Origin: Umezawaea endophytica
Lineage (GTDB): Bacteria; Actinomycetota; Actinomycetes; Mycobacteriales; Pseudonocardiaceae
DNA: 64,000 nucleotides
NCBI RefSeq assembly: GCF_025061645.1
Contig: NZ_JANYMP010000013.1
Location: forward strand, 202,997 to 266,996
Direction: 5' to 3'
Part shown: positions 1-8,244 of the stretch, one piece after another
Layout of the letters: each line of letters begins with the position of its first letter
Numbering within the stretch: the first letter of the stretch is position 1
Position numbers and translations under genes: made by a program
The notes under the pieces: generated by a model
Database searches by the model: none
The model's input: only the letters and a program-made list of their open reading frames with translations
Told to the model about the DNA's origin: nothing

Positions 1-46
1 CGTGGGGGGGTGGGGCCCGCACCGCCCGACGACGGCACGTACCCGC

Positions 47-160
47 CTACTCGAAGATGAACGTGCAACTGTTGGAGCTGATGGTGCTCCCGAACTCCAA
101 CTCGGGGACGGTGTTGCCGGACTCGGCGGTGAGCTCCTGCAGTTCGAGGATCGCTTGCAT
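47..160 (-). CDS. Class III lanthipeptide precursor peptide (LanA-like)
   Basis: A 37-residue peptide that I read as the substrate of the adjacent LanKC. It starts MQAILELQEL, matching the ILELQ-type amphipathic leader that class III synthetases recognise. Its last 13 residues hold a Ser-x2-Ser-x3-Cys array (S25, S28, C32), the spacing that forms labionin, plus extra Ser/Thr (T26, S29, S31, T33). It ends in an aromatic/acidic FIFE tail. The start is fixed by GGGAG at 166-170, five bases upstream. It lies 61 bases downstream of lanKC on the same strand, so the two are probably co-transcribed. Conversion of the array to labionin rather than lanthionine is inference. No leader cleavage site is evident. 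Confidence 0.85.
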   Translation of the reverse strand: MQAILELQELTAESGNTVPELEFGSTISSNSCTFIFE

Positions 161-221
161 GTGTTCTCCCGGTGTTCTTCCCTGTTCTCCGGAACCCGTT
201 GCCCCGGAAGCTCGACAGCCG

Positions 222-2828
222 TCAGGCGGTGCTGGGCAGGCCGGTCGATTCCGCCCACGTGACGGCCTTCCCGGACAGGCCCGCGGCGGCGGGATCCGCC
301 GCACGGGCGTAGCTGTCCAGCGCCACCAGGACACCCGCCGTCCCGCTGGCCAGGTCCATCGACAGGCGCAGCAGCCGGTGACCGGGAAAGGCCACCGTCC
401 GTCCCGCGCCCGTCGCGTCGCCGCGGCGCACGGCGTGCAGGGCCAGTCGGCGGACGTGGTCGGCACCGGCGCCCGCTGAGCCGGGCTGTCCCATGTTGCC
501 GGCCTGCACCATCACCAGCCCGGCCCTGCCCTGGAGCAGTCCCGGCTCGACGATGAACGGGCTCCGGCACGCGCGGACCACCCCGGTCTGCCACGTCGCC
601 AGACGTTCATCGGGCACCCGCCGCAGGTAGAGCGCGAGTGCTTCCGCCAGCCCACCGCTCCCCTCCCCCAGGTACGGCATCGAGCGGACGCCCTGGACCA
701 GGGCGACCTCTCCAGCCGCGTCGACGCGGCAGTGTTCGAGGTCGGCCTCGATCGCCCGACCGGCCAGACGCAGGTAGGCGTCGTCCCCGGTGTCCTGGTG
801 CCTGCGGAGGAAGAACAGGGCCGCACCGGCGAGTCCGTGCATGAGCCCGGCCCTCGCGCCGTCCGCGGCAGGCGTGACGTCGCCGGACGTGGACACGATC
901 ACGGCGAGCCGGTAGTCGATCGCGGCCAGCGCGTCCTGCCAACGGGAATCCCCTGTGACGACAGCCATGTAGCGGAGCACCAGCGCGATCCCCGCCAGGC
1001 CGTCGTGGAGGCCGACGGAGTTGACGTCCGCCGTCTTCTCCCCCGCCTTCTCCAAGATCTCGCACGCCTCCTGTTCACGACCCAGTCCGTGCAGCACCAG
1101 CGCGACGCCGTGGAGCCCGTCCCACAGGCCCGCGCGTGCCGGAGTGCGCCGAGCCGCCGCCAGGAGCCAGTCCACGTGGTGCTCCTCGACCGGACGTCCG
1201 GTCGAGGCAAGGGCGTACAGCACTCCTGCCGCGCCGTGAGCCATCGTGTAGCCGCCGTCGTGCAGCGCCCGGGGATCCCCTGGGAACAGGCGGTCCTGCC
1301 GCTCGGGAGTGGCCGAGGCGGCGATGGCTCGGGCCATCGCGTCGGTCAGGGACCGCATCTCCGCCCCCTGTGGATTCGCCGCCGCGTCGGCGAACTCGGT
1401 GTTGCGCCGGGACCCGAGGGGGGTCGCCGAGGGCGGGCGCAGGCGTTCGGCCAGGTCGGTGGTCACCTGCTGGGGCACACCGAAGATCTCGGTCACCGCT
1501 TCCGGCAGCTCCACGGCCTTCTCCGGGTCCAGGTCGAGCATCTGCGTCAGCGGCAGGAACACCGCCACGCGCAGGCAGTCGAGCGCGTAGAGGTCCCGCG
1601 ACCTGCCGGACAGGGCGTGCTTGGCGACGAATCCGGGACAGGCGATCGTCGGTTCCGGGTCCAGCCCCGGCCGGTAGGCGACCTCGAAGTCGACCAGCGC
1701 GACACGACCGTCGGGACGCACCATGACGTTGCGCGGATGCAGGTCGGCGTAGACGTAACCCCTGTCGTGAATGGCGGAAATCGCTTTCCCGATCTGGTCG
1801 ACGATGTCCAGCGCGGTGTCGACGTAAGCCCGGTATTCGTCCGCACCGGCACCACCCCTGGTGGCCGGGTTGTGGACCGACAGGAATTCCATCAGCGTCA
1901 GGCCTTCGACGTACTCCTGTGCGAGGAAGTGGTGTTCCCAGCAGGTGAAGACCTTCTCGGGCGTGGGGACGAAGTCGAGGTCGCCGAGGTCCTGGAGGGT
2001 CCGGTGCTCGCGGTGCAGGCGGGAAACCGCGTCGTGCCCGGCCCCGTCGAGCCCGGCGAACGGCCGCGCTTCGCGGAGGACGACCGCCTTGCCGGACGCC
2101 GGATCCTCGGCCAGGTAGATCCCGCCACCGTTGGAGAAGTGCAGCGCCTTCCGCACGGTGTAGGGCATGGGCCCCGTCGTTTCGGACTTGGCCATGAGCT
2201 GCTGTTCGGCCAGGTAGTCCGGGAGTTCCACCCACGGCGGCGTCCGGAAGGACGGTCCGCGGGAATCCGGGACGAGCGTGCCGTCCGGTCGACGCACGGC
2301 CAGCACCCGTCGACCTCGGTCGTCGACCGCGTACATCTCGTCGAAACCGCCGTACCGCACGTAGAGGGGACCGTTCCGCCACCGCAGGTCGCTCAGCACG
2401 TACGGCCCTCGTTTTCCCTCCAGGGCGGTGTTCAGCTCGTCGAGCACGGCACGCAGCTCCACCGGGTCGACGGGGTAGATGGTGATCAGCTTCCCGCTCC
2501 TCCCCCTTGGCGCGTTCTTGCTGTTCTGCCGCAGGTGCGTTTGTCGGCGGGTCAGCACCTTGAAGGGGACCGACCGGGCGAAGCAGTACTTGGCGACGAT
2601 CTCGATCGCGGCGTCCGCGTCCGCCTGCGTGACCGAGACGTGCACCTTCCACCCCTGTTCGGGCAGGGTGGCGACCGACGGCCGGAAGAACGTCCACGTG
2701 CTGTCGTTCGTCATCACCCACCCGTCGGGTTCTCGACGCTCGACGAGGGCGTGCCCGTCCGCTCCGCTCACACCGGGGTGGTCGTAGAAGTCCAATCCGT
2801 GCTGGTAGTACCAGAAGTAGTCTTCCAT
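222..2828 (-). CDS. Class III lanthipeptide synthetase LanKC
   Basis: Trifunctional enzyme that dehydrates Ser/Thr of the precursor by phosphorylation and elimination, then cyclises onto Cys. In the 868-residue product from ATG 2828 the order is: N-terminal phospho-Ser/Thr lyase-like region (about 1-215), Ser/Thr kinase-like domain (about 220-480) with YADLHPRNVMV (catalytic D362) and metal-binding DFE at 380-382, then a LanC-like cyclase fold with repeated Gly-rich HGLAG/HDGLAG motifs. The zinc ligands Cys, Cys-His of class I, II and IV cyclases are absent, which places it in class III rather than IV. The frame is open to 3050, but the family's usual start (an aromatic-rich segment like MEDYFWYYQ) supports 2828. 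The family is typically about 850-900 residues. Confidence 0.9.
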   Translation of the reverse strand: MEDYFWYYQHGLDFYDHPGVSGADGHALVERREPDGWVMTNDSTWTFFRPSVATLPEQGWKVHVSVTQADADAAIEIVAKYCFARSVPFKVLTRRQTHLRQNSKNAPRGRSGKLITIYPVDPVELRAVLDELNTALEGKRGPYVLSDLRWRNGPLYVRYGGFDEMYAVDDRGRRVLAVRRPDGTLVPDSRGPSFRTPPWVELPDYLAEQQLMAKSETTGPMPYTVRKALHFSNGGGIYLAEDPASGKAVVLREARPFAGLDGAGHDAVSRLHREHRTLQDLGDLDFVPTPEKVFTCWEHHFLAQEYVEGLTLMEFLSVHNPATRGGAGADEYRAYVDTALDIVDQIGKAISAIHDRGYVYADLHPRNVMVRPDGRVALVDFEVAYRPGLDPEPTIACPGFVAKHALSGRSRDLYALDCLRVAVFLPLTQMLDLDPEKAVELPEAVTEIFGVPQQVTTDLAERLRPPSATPLGSRRNTEFADAAANPQGAEMRSLTDAMARAIAASATPERQDRLFPGDPRALHDGGYTMAHGAAGVLYALASTGRPVEEHHVDWLLAAARRTPARAGLWDGLHGVALVLHGLGREQEACEILEKAGEKTADVNSVGLHDGLAGIALVLRYMAVVTGDSRWQDALAAIDYRLAVIVSTSGDVTPAADGARAGLMHGLAGAALFFLRRHQDTGDDAYLRLAGRAIEADLEHCRVDAAGEVALVQGVRSMPYLGEGSGGLAEALALYLRRVPDERLATWQTGVVRACRSPFIVEPGLLQGRAGLVMVQAGNMGQPGSAGAGADHVRRLALHAVRRGDATGAGRTVAFPGHRLLRLSMDLASGTAGVLVALDSYARAADPAAAGLSGKAVTWAESTGLPSTA

Positions 2829-3135
2829 GCTGCGAACCACACCTGTCGTGTTGCCGTGGAAGTGAGGCCTGGGAACGACGATGGCATTCGGGCTGGAGAT
2901 CGTGGAACGCGGTTCCGGACTTCGGGCCGTGCACCAGTGTGCCGCCGCGCGCGGGCCGTCACAATCTCCCGAAGTCCGGTCTAACGACCTGGAAATTCGG
3001 CTAACAAAGCGTCTTACGTGGTTCAGCATGACCGCGGGCACGACCGCCACGACACCCCCGTTCGCCGCAGTTCCCCCGCGACGGCAGACCTGCGCTCCGT
3101 CCGCTCACGAGCGTCAGGTCGTCCGACCGACGGGC

Positions 3136-3639
3136 CTAGTCGCCTGCCGACGGGCGGCGCACACTCCCGATCTTCCGAACGATGTCGTCGGCGAAGAGCT
3201 GCGTCTCCTCCACGGTGTGAGCGCGGATCGCGCGGCTGAGCAAGGACATGGCGCCCAGGGCGCGCAGCACCGGGGGCATGATCAGCTCGACGGTGCAGTG
3301 GAACTCCGAGGTCTCCGCGGTCCGGGCGTTCGCCGACATCGTCCACCGGACCTGGATGGTCGCGGGCACGAGGTGGAACAGGTACACGCGGCTGCGCTCG
3401 GACAGCATCTCCACGCGGGACGGCTCCGCCGAGACCTCCTGGTAGTGCTGGATGATCAGGTGTCCGCCGATGGCCTCGACGTTGACGGTGCCGCGGACGC
3501 CGTCCTGCACGAACGTCCCCGCGGCGCGATGCCCCCGTGCGCACGCCTGGTACTCGGCGTCGGTCAGCGTGAAGAGCCAGTGCTCCAGGTCGACCTGGTC
3601 GATCGGGGCGTTCAGGGTCGCGTGTCCGGTGTGCTTCAT
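3136..3639 (-). CDS. SRPBCC/START-like hypothetical protein
   Basis: A 167-residue protein without signal peptide or membrane segments. Its beta-rich pattern with a long C-terminal helix (…MSLLSRAIRAHTVEETQLFADDIVRK) resembles START/SRPBCC ligand-binding folds, but I see no family-defining motif. The start at ATG 3639 is chosen because AAGGTGAGAAG sits directly upstream; the frame stays open to 3690. It is divergent from a TetR-family gene across a short promoter region containing a dyad, so it is a likely target of that regulator. No function is assigned. Confidence 0.6.
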   Translation of the reverse strand: MKHTGHATLNAPIDQVDLEHWLFTLTDAEYQACARGHRAAGTFVQDGVRGTVNVEAIGGHLIIQHYQEVSAEPSRVEMLSERSRVYLFHLVPATIQVRWTMSANARTAETSEFHCTVELIMPPVLRALGAMSLLSRAIRAHTVEETQLFADDIVRKIGSVRRPSAGD

Positions 3640-3765
3640 GTTCTTCTCACCTTTGCTCGTCATGTGGGCATATTCGTGGAACAGCGCCATGCCGAATCCG
3701 GCAGCAATCGCTGTTTCCCTGGGAAAAATCAGAAGGGCAGTGTCATCGAGTAGCTAGCTAAACAC

Positions 3766-3800
3766 CTGTTTGGCCAACTGTACCGCCAAGGAAAACAGTT
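3766..3800. promoter_or_regulatory. Inverted repeat in divergent promoter, likely TetR operator
   Basis: CTGTTT (3766-3771) pairs with AAACAG (3793-3798). Inside it TTGGC (3770-3774) pairs with GCCAA (3785-3789), and AACTGT (3776-3781) with ACAGTT (3795-3800). The site lies between the START-like gene and the TetR gene, just upstream of the latter's start, as expected for an autoregulatory operator. Binding is inferred. Confidence 0.45.
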
Positions 3801-3807
3801 GTAAAGT

Positions 3808-4455
3808 GTGAGCATGGAACCCACCGCGGACCGACACCGCAAGCCCAACCCGCGAGGCGCGGGCGGTGAACTGCGCGAGGAGATCGTCGGGGCGGCCACC
3901 CGTCTCGTGGAGGCCACCGCCGATCCGTCCGGCATCACCCTGCGGGGCGTGGCCCGTGAAGCCGGGATCACGGCGCCGTCGATCTACCCCCACTTCGACA
4001 ACCTCGACGCCGTCATGGCCGCGGTCGTCGACCGGGCCTTCGACGAGCTTCGCTCGACCCTGGAGGTGGCACGAACCGACGACCCGGTGGAGCGACTGCG
4101 CGCGTTGTGCCGCGCGTACGCGTCCTTCGCCGTGGCCAACCCCCGGCTCTACGGCCTGTTGTTCAGCCAGGAGAAGGTGTCCGTCCTGCGCCAGGTCGAA
4201 TCCGGCCTGCTGGCCCCGAAGTCGGTGGACACCATGCCCGGCGCCCACGCCTTCGCCCTGCTCGTCCACGCGATCAGCGCCTGCGTCGAGGTCGGCAGGT
4301 CCACCAGCACCGACCCGCAGCGCGACGCGACACTCCTGTGGACGGCGCTGCACGGCTACGTCACCCTGCTGCACTCCACGGCCGACTTCCCGTGGCCCGC
4401 GCGCGACAGCATGCTCGACCAGTACGCGGACCGCCTCGCCTTCCTCGTCCCGTGA
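3808..4455 (+). CDS. TetR/AcrR-family transcriptional regulator
   Basis: A 215-residue regulator. The N-terminal helix-turn-helix (residues about 28-75) has the family pattern: ITLRGVAREAGITAPSIYPHFDNLDAVMAAV, with the usual 'Y-HF' recognition-helix end. The rest is an all-helical ligand-binding and dimerisation domain of the common WHG-type (…AFALLVHAISACVEVGR…). The start could be GTG 3808 or ATG 3814; neither has a strong Shine-Dalgarno. It probably represses itself and the divergent START-like gene through the dyad at 3766-3800. The ligand is unknown. Confidence 0.85.
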   Translation: MSMEPTADRHRKPNPRGAGGELREEIVGAATRLVEATADPSGITLRGVAREAGITAPSIYPHFDNLDAVMAAVVDRAFDELRSTLEVARTDDPVERLRALCRAYASFAVANPRLYGLLFSQEKVSVLRQVESGLLAPKSVDTMPGAHAFALLVHAISACVEVGRSTSTDPQRDATLLWTALHGYVTLLHSTADFPWPARDSMLDQYADRLAFLVP

Positions 4456-4474
4456 GGACGCGGGAGGTGGAGCC

Positions 4475-5917
4475 TCAGGTCCGGCGGACGACCGACCGGT
4501 CGCGGTTCCGCTGCACGGTGTGGACCACGAACAACGTGAGGAGCAGCAGTCCCACGCCGATCCCCGTGCCGGACAAGGCGACGACGAGCTGGGTGGTGTC
4601 CTTCTGGATGCCCGGCCCCAGGTCGGTGGAGATGGGCTTGACCTCGGGGGCGACGGCGCCCGCGCGCTCCGACGGCAGCTCGGCGGTGAGGGCGGCGACG
4701 GGGTTGATCATGCCCGCGCCGACCTTGTGATCCCTGCCGTCGTGGTTGCCGGGGTGCTGGGCGGTCATCGTGAGCCGGTCCATGACCTGGCGGGCCGTGA
4801 GGTCGGGGAAGCGTTGGCGCACGAGCGCGGCGATGCCCGAGACGTAAGGCGCCGCGAAGCTGGTGCCCTGGATGGTCGTGAGGGCCCCGCGCTCGTCGGC
4901 GTTGGCGTTGGTCAGGCCCTGGCCCTTGGGGTCGAGGGTGATGATGTCCTCGCCCGGCGCGGCGAGGCTGATCCACGGGCCCCAGACGCTGAACTGGGAC
5001 GGTTCGCCGCGGACGTCGATGGACGCGACCGACAGCACGTCGTCGCCGTACCAGGGCGGCGAGGCGATGACCTTGACCGTGTCGGTGTTCTGGTTGTCGT
5101 TCTGCACGGGGCAGCCCGTGCCGTCGGTGCCGAGGTTGCCCGCGGCGGTCACGATGACGACGTTCTTCTGGTTCACCGCCCAGTCGATGGCCGCCTGGAG
5201 CTTGCGCTCGCCGGTGCTCGGCGTTTTGGGGGTGTCGCAGGAGGTCAGCGAGATGTTGATGACGTCGGCGCCCTTGTCGACGGCGCGGACGATCGCCTTG
5301 GCGAGCGTGGTGACCTTGCCCGCGGTCTTGCGCGGGTCGGCCGGATCCTTGGACTCGTACCGGTCGCTGGTCTGCCGGATGGCGAGGATCTGGGCTTCCG
5401 GTGCCGCGCCGACGAATCCGGTCGAGTCGTCCTTGCTGGCCGCGGCGACGCCCGCCACCTCGGTGCCGTGACCGTCGCAGTCGGTGGTGCCCTTCTCGTC
5501 GACCACGTAGTCGCCACCGGCCTCGACCCGGCCCTCGAGCCGGGGGTGCACCTCGACCCCCGTGTCGATGATCGCGATCTTCACGCCCTTGCCGGTGGCG
5601 AACCGGTGAGCGTCCTCCAACCGCAGCACGATCTGCGCGTGCGGCTTCGACAACACCGAGCGGTTGCCGGTGTTGGACGCGATGCAGCCCTTGCTGTTCT
5701 TCGTGTACGTGGCGTCCGGTTCCGGCTCCGCGGGCGAGTCCAGCAGGCTCCGGTCGACGGGCGGCGGCACCGAGTTGGCCTGGGTCGACTGCGCCGCGGG
5801 CTGGGCGGCGGCCACGGCCGGGGCGAGCGACAGCGGGCCGGTCACGAGCAGCAGCGCGGTGGCCGCCGTGGCGCTCCCCTTCTTCAGGGTGCGGGAAACA
5901 GGCACGGTGGTGAGCAT
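4475..5917 (-). CDS. Mycosin-type subtilisin-like serine protease (MycP family)
   Basis: A 480-residue S8 peptidase. Visible parts: an N-terminal signal peptide (hydrophobic stretch about 18-39), catalytic triad D118 in IIDTG, H150 in DGHGTEVAG, S353 in GTSFAAPYVSG, the oxyanion Asn in AAGN, and one C-terminal membrane helix (about 443-465) followed by a short basic tail. This signal–protease–TM layout is that of mycosins, membrane-anchored proteases of type VII (ESX) secretion systems. No ESX genes (EccB/C/D/E, WXG100) are nearby, so this is an orphan. The start ATG 5917 has GAGG immediately before it, too close to be ideal; a downstream GTG at 5905 is an alternative. Confidence 0.88.
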   Translation of the reverse strand: MLTTVPVSRTLKKGSATAATALLLVTGPLSLAPAVAAAQPAAQSTQANSVPPPVDRSLLDSPAEPEPDATYTKNSKGCIASNTGNRSVLSKPHAQIVLRLEDAHRFATGKGVKIAIIDTGVEVHPRLEGRVEAGGDYVVDEKGTTDCDGHGTEVAGVAAASKDDSTGFVGAAPEAQILAIRQTSDRYESKDPADPRKTAGKVTTLAKAIVRAVDKGADVINISLTSCDTPKTPSTGERKLQAAIDWAVNQKNVVIVTAAGNLGTDGTGCPVQNDNQNTDTVKVIASPPWYGDDVLSVASIDVRGEPSQFSVWGPWISLAAPGEDIITLDPKGQGLTNANADERGALTTIQGTSFAAPYVSGIAALVRQRFPDLTARQVMDRLTMTAQHPGNHDGRDHKVGAGMINPVAALTAELPSERAGAVAPEVKPISTDLGPGIQKDTTQLVVALSGTGIGVGLLLLTLFVVHTVQRNRDRSVVRRT

Positions 5918-5966
5918 CCTCGCGGGAGTCAGGACGGAATCTATCGCTGAATGATTTTACCATGAC

Positions 5967-5979
5967 CTATCGGCGATAA
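5967..5979. promoter_or_regulatory. Degenerate tetO-like palindrome
   Basis: An 11-base palindrome with one central base, TATCGGCGATA (5968-5978), lies between the divergent mycosin and ankyrin genes. It has the TATC-N3-GATA skeleton of the tetO-like sites at 6900, 10799 and 12431 but differs in the core. It may be a weaker member of the set or a chance palindrome. Confidence 0.3.
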
Positions 5980-6030
5980 ACCGTCAATGTGATCAAGATG
6001 AACCCGTGGGACCGCTAGTGTGCCGGTCCC

Positions 6031-6873
6031 ATGGAATGGCTCAACCAGTTGCACACGGCGGCGGCGCACGGGATGGCGAGCGAGGTCGCGGCGATCCTGG
6101 GGAAGACCGATGACGTTGACGCGATCTCCGACGGCCGCACGGCGTTGTGGCGGGCGGTGTTCGCGAGGAAGCACGAGAACGCGGACCTGCTGCTGGCCGC
6201 GGGCGCGGATCCGACCCGTCCCATGATGTCGGGCTGGTCGCCCGCACGGCTCAGCCTCGCCACGGACCACCCGATCACCACCGACGAGGTCCTCACGCCG
6301 ACGGAACAGGCCGCGATCGTCGAACGGGACCGCCTGGTCGCGGCACTCGGCAGGTACCCGGAGACGGGCGGCTTCAGCATCGCGTGCGTCGGCGGCATCG
6401 ACTCCGACGAGGCGGTGCGGCGCCTGGAGGCCGAAGTCGTCGCGGCAGAAGAGGTTCCCGATCTCACGGACTGGTGGGACGAACCGTTCGGCGACGACAC
6501 GGAGGTCGCGATCGGTTTCACCGACGTGCCGGGCGGGTGCGTCGTGGTGCAGCCCTGGGGCCGCGCGGCGTCACTTCCGGCGGTCACCCGTCCACTGTCG
6601 ACGGACACGGTCGTCCACGCCTTGTACGACAACCCCAAGAGCGGCAGCCAGGGCAGCGTCGACCGCGACGGCACGACCGTGGACCGGGACCTGGTCCCCG
6701 GCGGTTGGAGCGCGGCAGGCAGCACGGCCGAGGTCTTCCTGGCACACCTCTACGCGGGCCGCCCCGTGGCGTACTGCTGCGCGTTCGTGGCACTGCGGCC
6801 GGAGAACGCCGAGGCGTTCACCAAGCCCGCCCGGTGGGCGATCCTGCCCGACCGGATCCGCTGGGACCTCTGA
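6031..6873 (+). CDS. Ankyrin-repeat protein
   Basis: A 280-residue cytoplasmic protein. Residues about 1-65 hold two ankyrin-like repeats: LHTAAAHGMASEVAAIL and the motif DGRTALWRAVFARKHENADLLLAAGADP, the classic TAL…A…LLLAAGADP signature. The remainder has no recognised catalytic motif; it is acidic and contains a WWDEPFGDD segment. The upstream mycosin gene is divergent, and the FAD monooxygenase follows after an 81-base gap containing tetO-like operators. Ankyrin repeats mediate protein contacts; the partner is unknown. Confidence 0.75.
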   Translation: MEWLNQLHTAAAHGMASEVAAILGKTDDVDAISDGRTALWRAVFARKHENADLLLAAGADPTRPMMSGWSPARLSLATDHPITTDEVLTPTEQAAIVERDRLVAALGRYPETGGFSIACVGGIDSDEAVRRLEAEVVAAEEVPDLTDWWDEPFGDDTEVAIGFTDVPGGCVVVQPWGRAASLPAVTRPLSTDTVVHALYDNPKSGSQGSVDRDGTTVDRDLVPGGWSAAGSTAEVFLAHLYAGRPVAYCCAFVALRPENAEAFTKPARWAILPDRIRWDL

Positions 6874-6875
6874 CC

Positions 6876-6946
6876 CTATCGCCGACAGTCCTTGACTCTC
6901 TATCAGTGATAGGCAAGGCTGGGTGCCAGTTGCCTATCACTGAAAG
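6876..6946 (+). promoter_or_regulatory. Promoter with paired tetO-like operators for the FAD monooxygenase
   Basis: CTATCAGTGATAG (6900-6912) is near-identical to the core of classical tetO (CTATCAGTGATAG/CTATCATTGATAG). A second copy with one changed half, CTATCACTGAAAG, lies at 6934-6946, and a decayed half-site CTATCGCCGACAG at 6876-6888. TTGACT at 6892-6897 is a good -35, with AAGGCT at 6915-6920 as a possible -10, so the first operator fills the spacer. This fits repression by one of the two TetR-class repressors encoded at 10824 and 12453. Confidence 0.75.
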
Positions 6947-6954
6947 GGGCGAAC

Positions 6955-8211
6955 GTGGACACGACATCCAAGCCCTCGCTGAAGGTCCTCGTCTGCGGTG
7001 GCGGCATCGCGGGCCAGGCGGTGGCGTACTGGCTCGCGCGGGGTGGTCACGAGGTCGTGGTGGTGGAGCGCCACCCGGCGCTGCGCGCGACCGGCGCGCA
7101 GATCGACCTGCGCGGACAGGGAATCGACGCGGTCGAACGCATGGGGCTGCTCGACGCCGTCCGGAAAGTACTCGTGCACGAGCCCGGCGTGGCGTTCGTG
7201 GACGAGAACGGCAAGCGGTGGGGCGCGATCATGGCCAACACCTCCGGCAAGGGGCGTCAGACCTTGACGTCGGAGTACGAGATCATGCGCGGGGACCTGG
7301 TGCGCATCCTGCACGAAGCGGTGGAGGACGACGTGAAGTTCGTCTTCGGCATCGACGTCGAGAGCTTCGAGCAGGACGCGGACCGCGTCGTCGCGCGCTT
7401 CTCCGACGGGACCAGCGACGAGTTCGACGTCCTGATCGGCGCCGACGGCCAGGGGTCGCGCATCCGTCGCGACCTGTTGCCCGCCAACGGACCCGACCCG
7501 TACTGGCCGGTGGGGATCCACATGGCCTACTGGTTCATCCCGCGCGACGCGACCGACGACGACCTCAGGGAGACCTACAACGCGCCCGGTGGCCGCATGA
7601 TCATGCGGCGCAGCCACAACGCCACCGAGACCCAGGTCTACTTCGCGCTCTGGGAACGGTCCGAGGAGGCCACGGCCGTCCACCGCCAACCGGTCGACCG
7701 GCAGAAGCGGTTCTGGGCCGACCGGTTCCGCGACGCCGGGTGGCAGACCGAGAGGTTCATCGCGGGCATGGGGACGGCCGACTTCTTCTACTCCCACGAG
7801 GTCACGCAGGTCCGCATCCCGACCTGGTCGCACGGCCGGGTCGCGCTCGTCGGCGACGCGGGCTACTGCGCCTCGCCCTACAGCGGCATGGGAACCTCCG
7901 CCGGACTGGTCGGGGCCTACGTCCTGGCGGGCGAGATCAACCGGAACCCCGGCGATCTCGCGACGGCGTTCGCCGACTACCAGGAAGCACTCCGGCCCTT
8001 CGTCGACAAGGTCCAGGCCGCGGTCAACCCGAAGGTCCTGCGATTCGGGTTCCCACGGGGCAAGCTCGGCGTCAACGCCCTCCTCACGATGGGCGCGGTG
8101 GGTACCTTCCTCAAGATCCCCGAACTCGCGGCCCGGTTCGCGAAGGAGGATCGAGGCGGCGCCTGGCCGCTACCGGACTACCCGGAACCGCGAACCGATC
8201 GAATCAAATGA
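6955..8211 (+). CDS. FAD-dependent monooxygenase (class A, PHBH fold)
   Basis: A 418-residue flavoprotein. The dinucleotide-binding motif GGGIAGQAVAYWLARGG is at residues 14-30. The middle motif IGADGQGSRIRRDLL and the C-terminal FAD motif GRVALVGDAGYCASPYSGMGTSAG are both present. It would hydroxylate a small or aromatic substrate with NAD(P)H and O2. Its layout is also shared with TetX-type tetracycline-inactivating enzymes. The start GTG 6955 has AAAGGGG five bases upstream. The racemase gene follows after 33 bases, suggesting one operon. The tetO-like promoter and nearby TetR-class repressors make induction by a tetracycline-like or other aromatic ligand plausible; the substrate is unproven. 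Confidence 0.85.
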   Translation: MDTTSKPSLKVLVCGGGIAGQAVAYWLARGGHEVVVVERHPALRATGAQIDLRGQGIDAVERMGLLDAVRKVLVHEPGVAFVDENGKRWGAIMANTSGKGRQTLTSEYEIMRGDLVRILHEAVEDDVKFVFGIDVESFEQDADRVVARFSDGTSDEFDVLIGADGQGSRIRRDLLPANGPDPYWPVGIHMAYWFIPRDATDDDLRETYNAPGGRMIMRRSHNATETQVYFALWERSEEATAVHRQPVDRQKRFWADRFRDAGWQTERFIAGMGTADFFYSHEVTQVRIPTWSHGRVALVGDAGYCASPYSGMGTSAGLVGAYVLAGEINRNPGDLATAFADYQEALRPFVDKVQAAVNPKVLRFGFPRGKLGVNALLTMGAVGTFLKIPELAARFAKEDRGGAWPLPDYPEPRTDRIK

Positions 8212-8244
8212 CCGACAGAACAGATGACAGGTGAGCCCTCGACC

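Noticed and set aside
222-2828. Class IV (LanL) assignment of the synthetase
   Set aside because: The Cys/Cys-His zinc ligands expected in a class IV cyclase are not seen.
1075-2934. Long minus-strand frame within lanKC
   Set aside because: Alternative-frame shadow, Arg/Pro-rich, no ribosome site.
732-2984. Long plus-strand open frame (750 codons) opposite lanKC
   Set aside because: It is the antisense shadow of a gene with recognisable kinase and cyclase motifs; its translation is Arg/Gly/Val-rich without domains.
3866-5950. 694-codon plus-strand frame across TetR and mycosin
   Set aside because: Shadow of both genes; mycosin triad is on the other strand.
6147-8234. 695-codon plus-strand frame over the ankyrin and monooxygenase genes
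   Set aside because: Out-of-frame translation of two well-supported genes.
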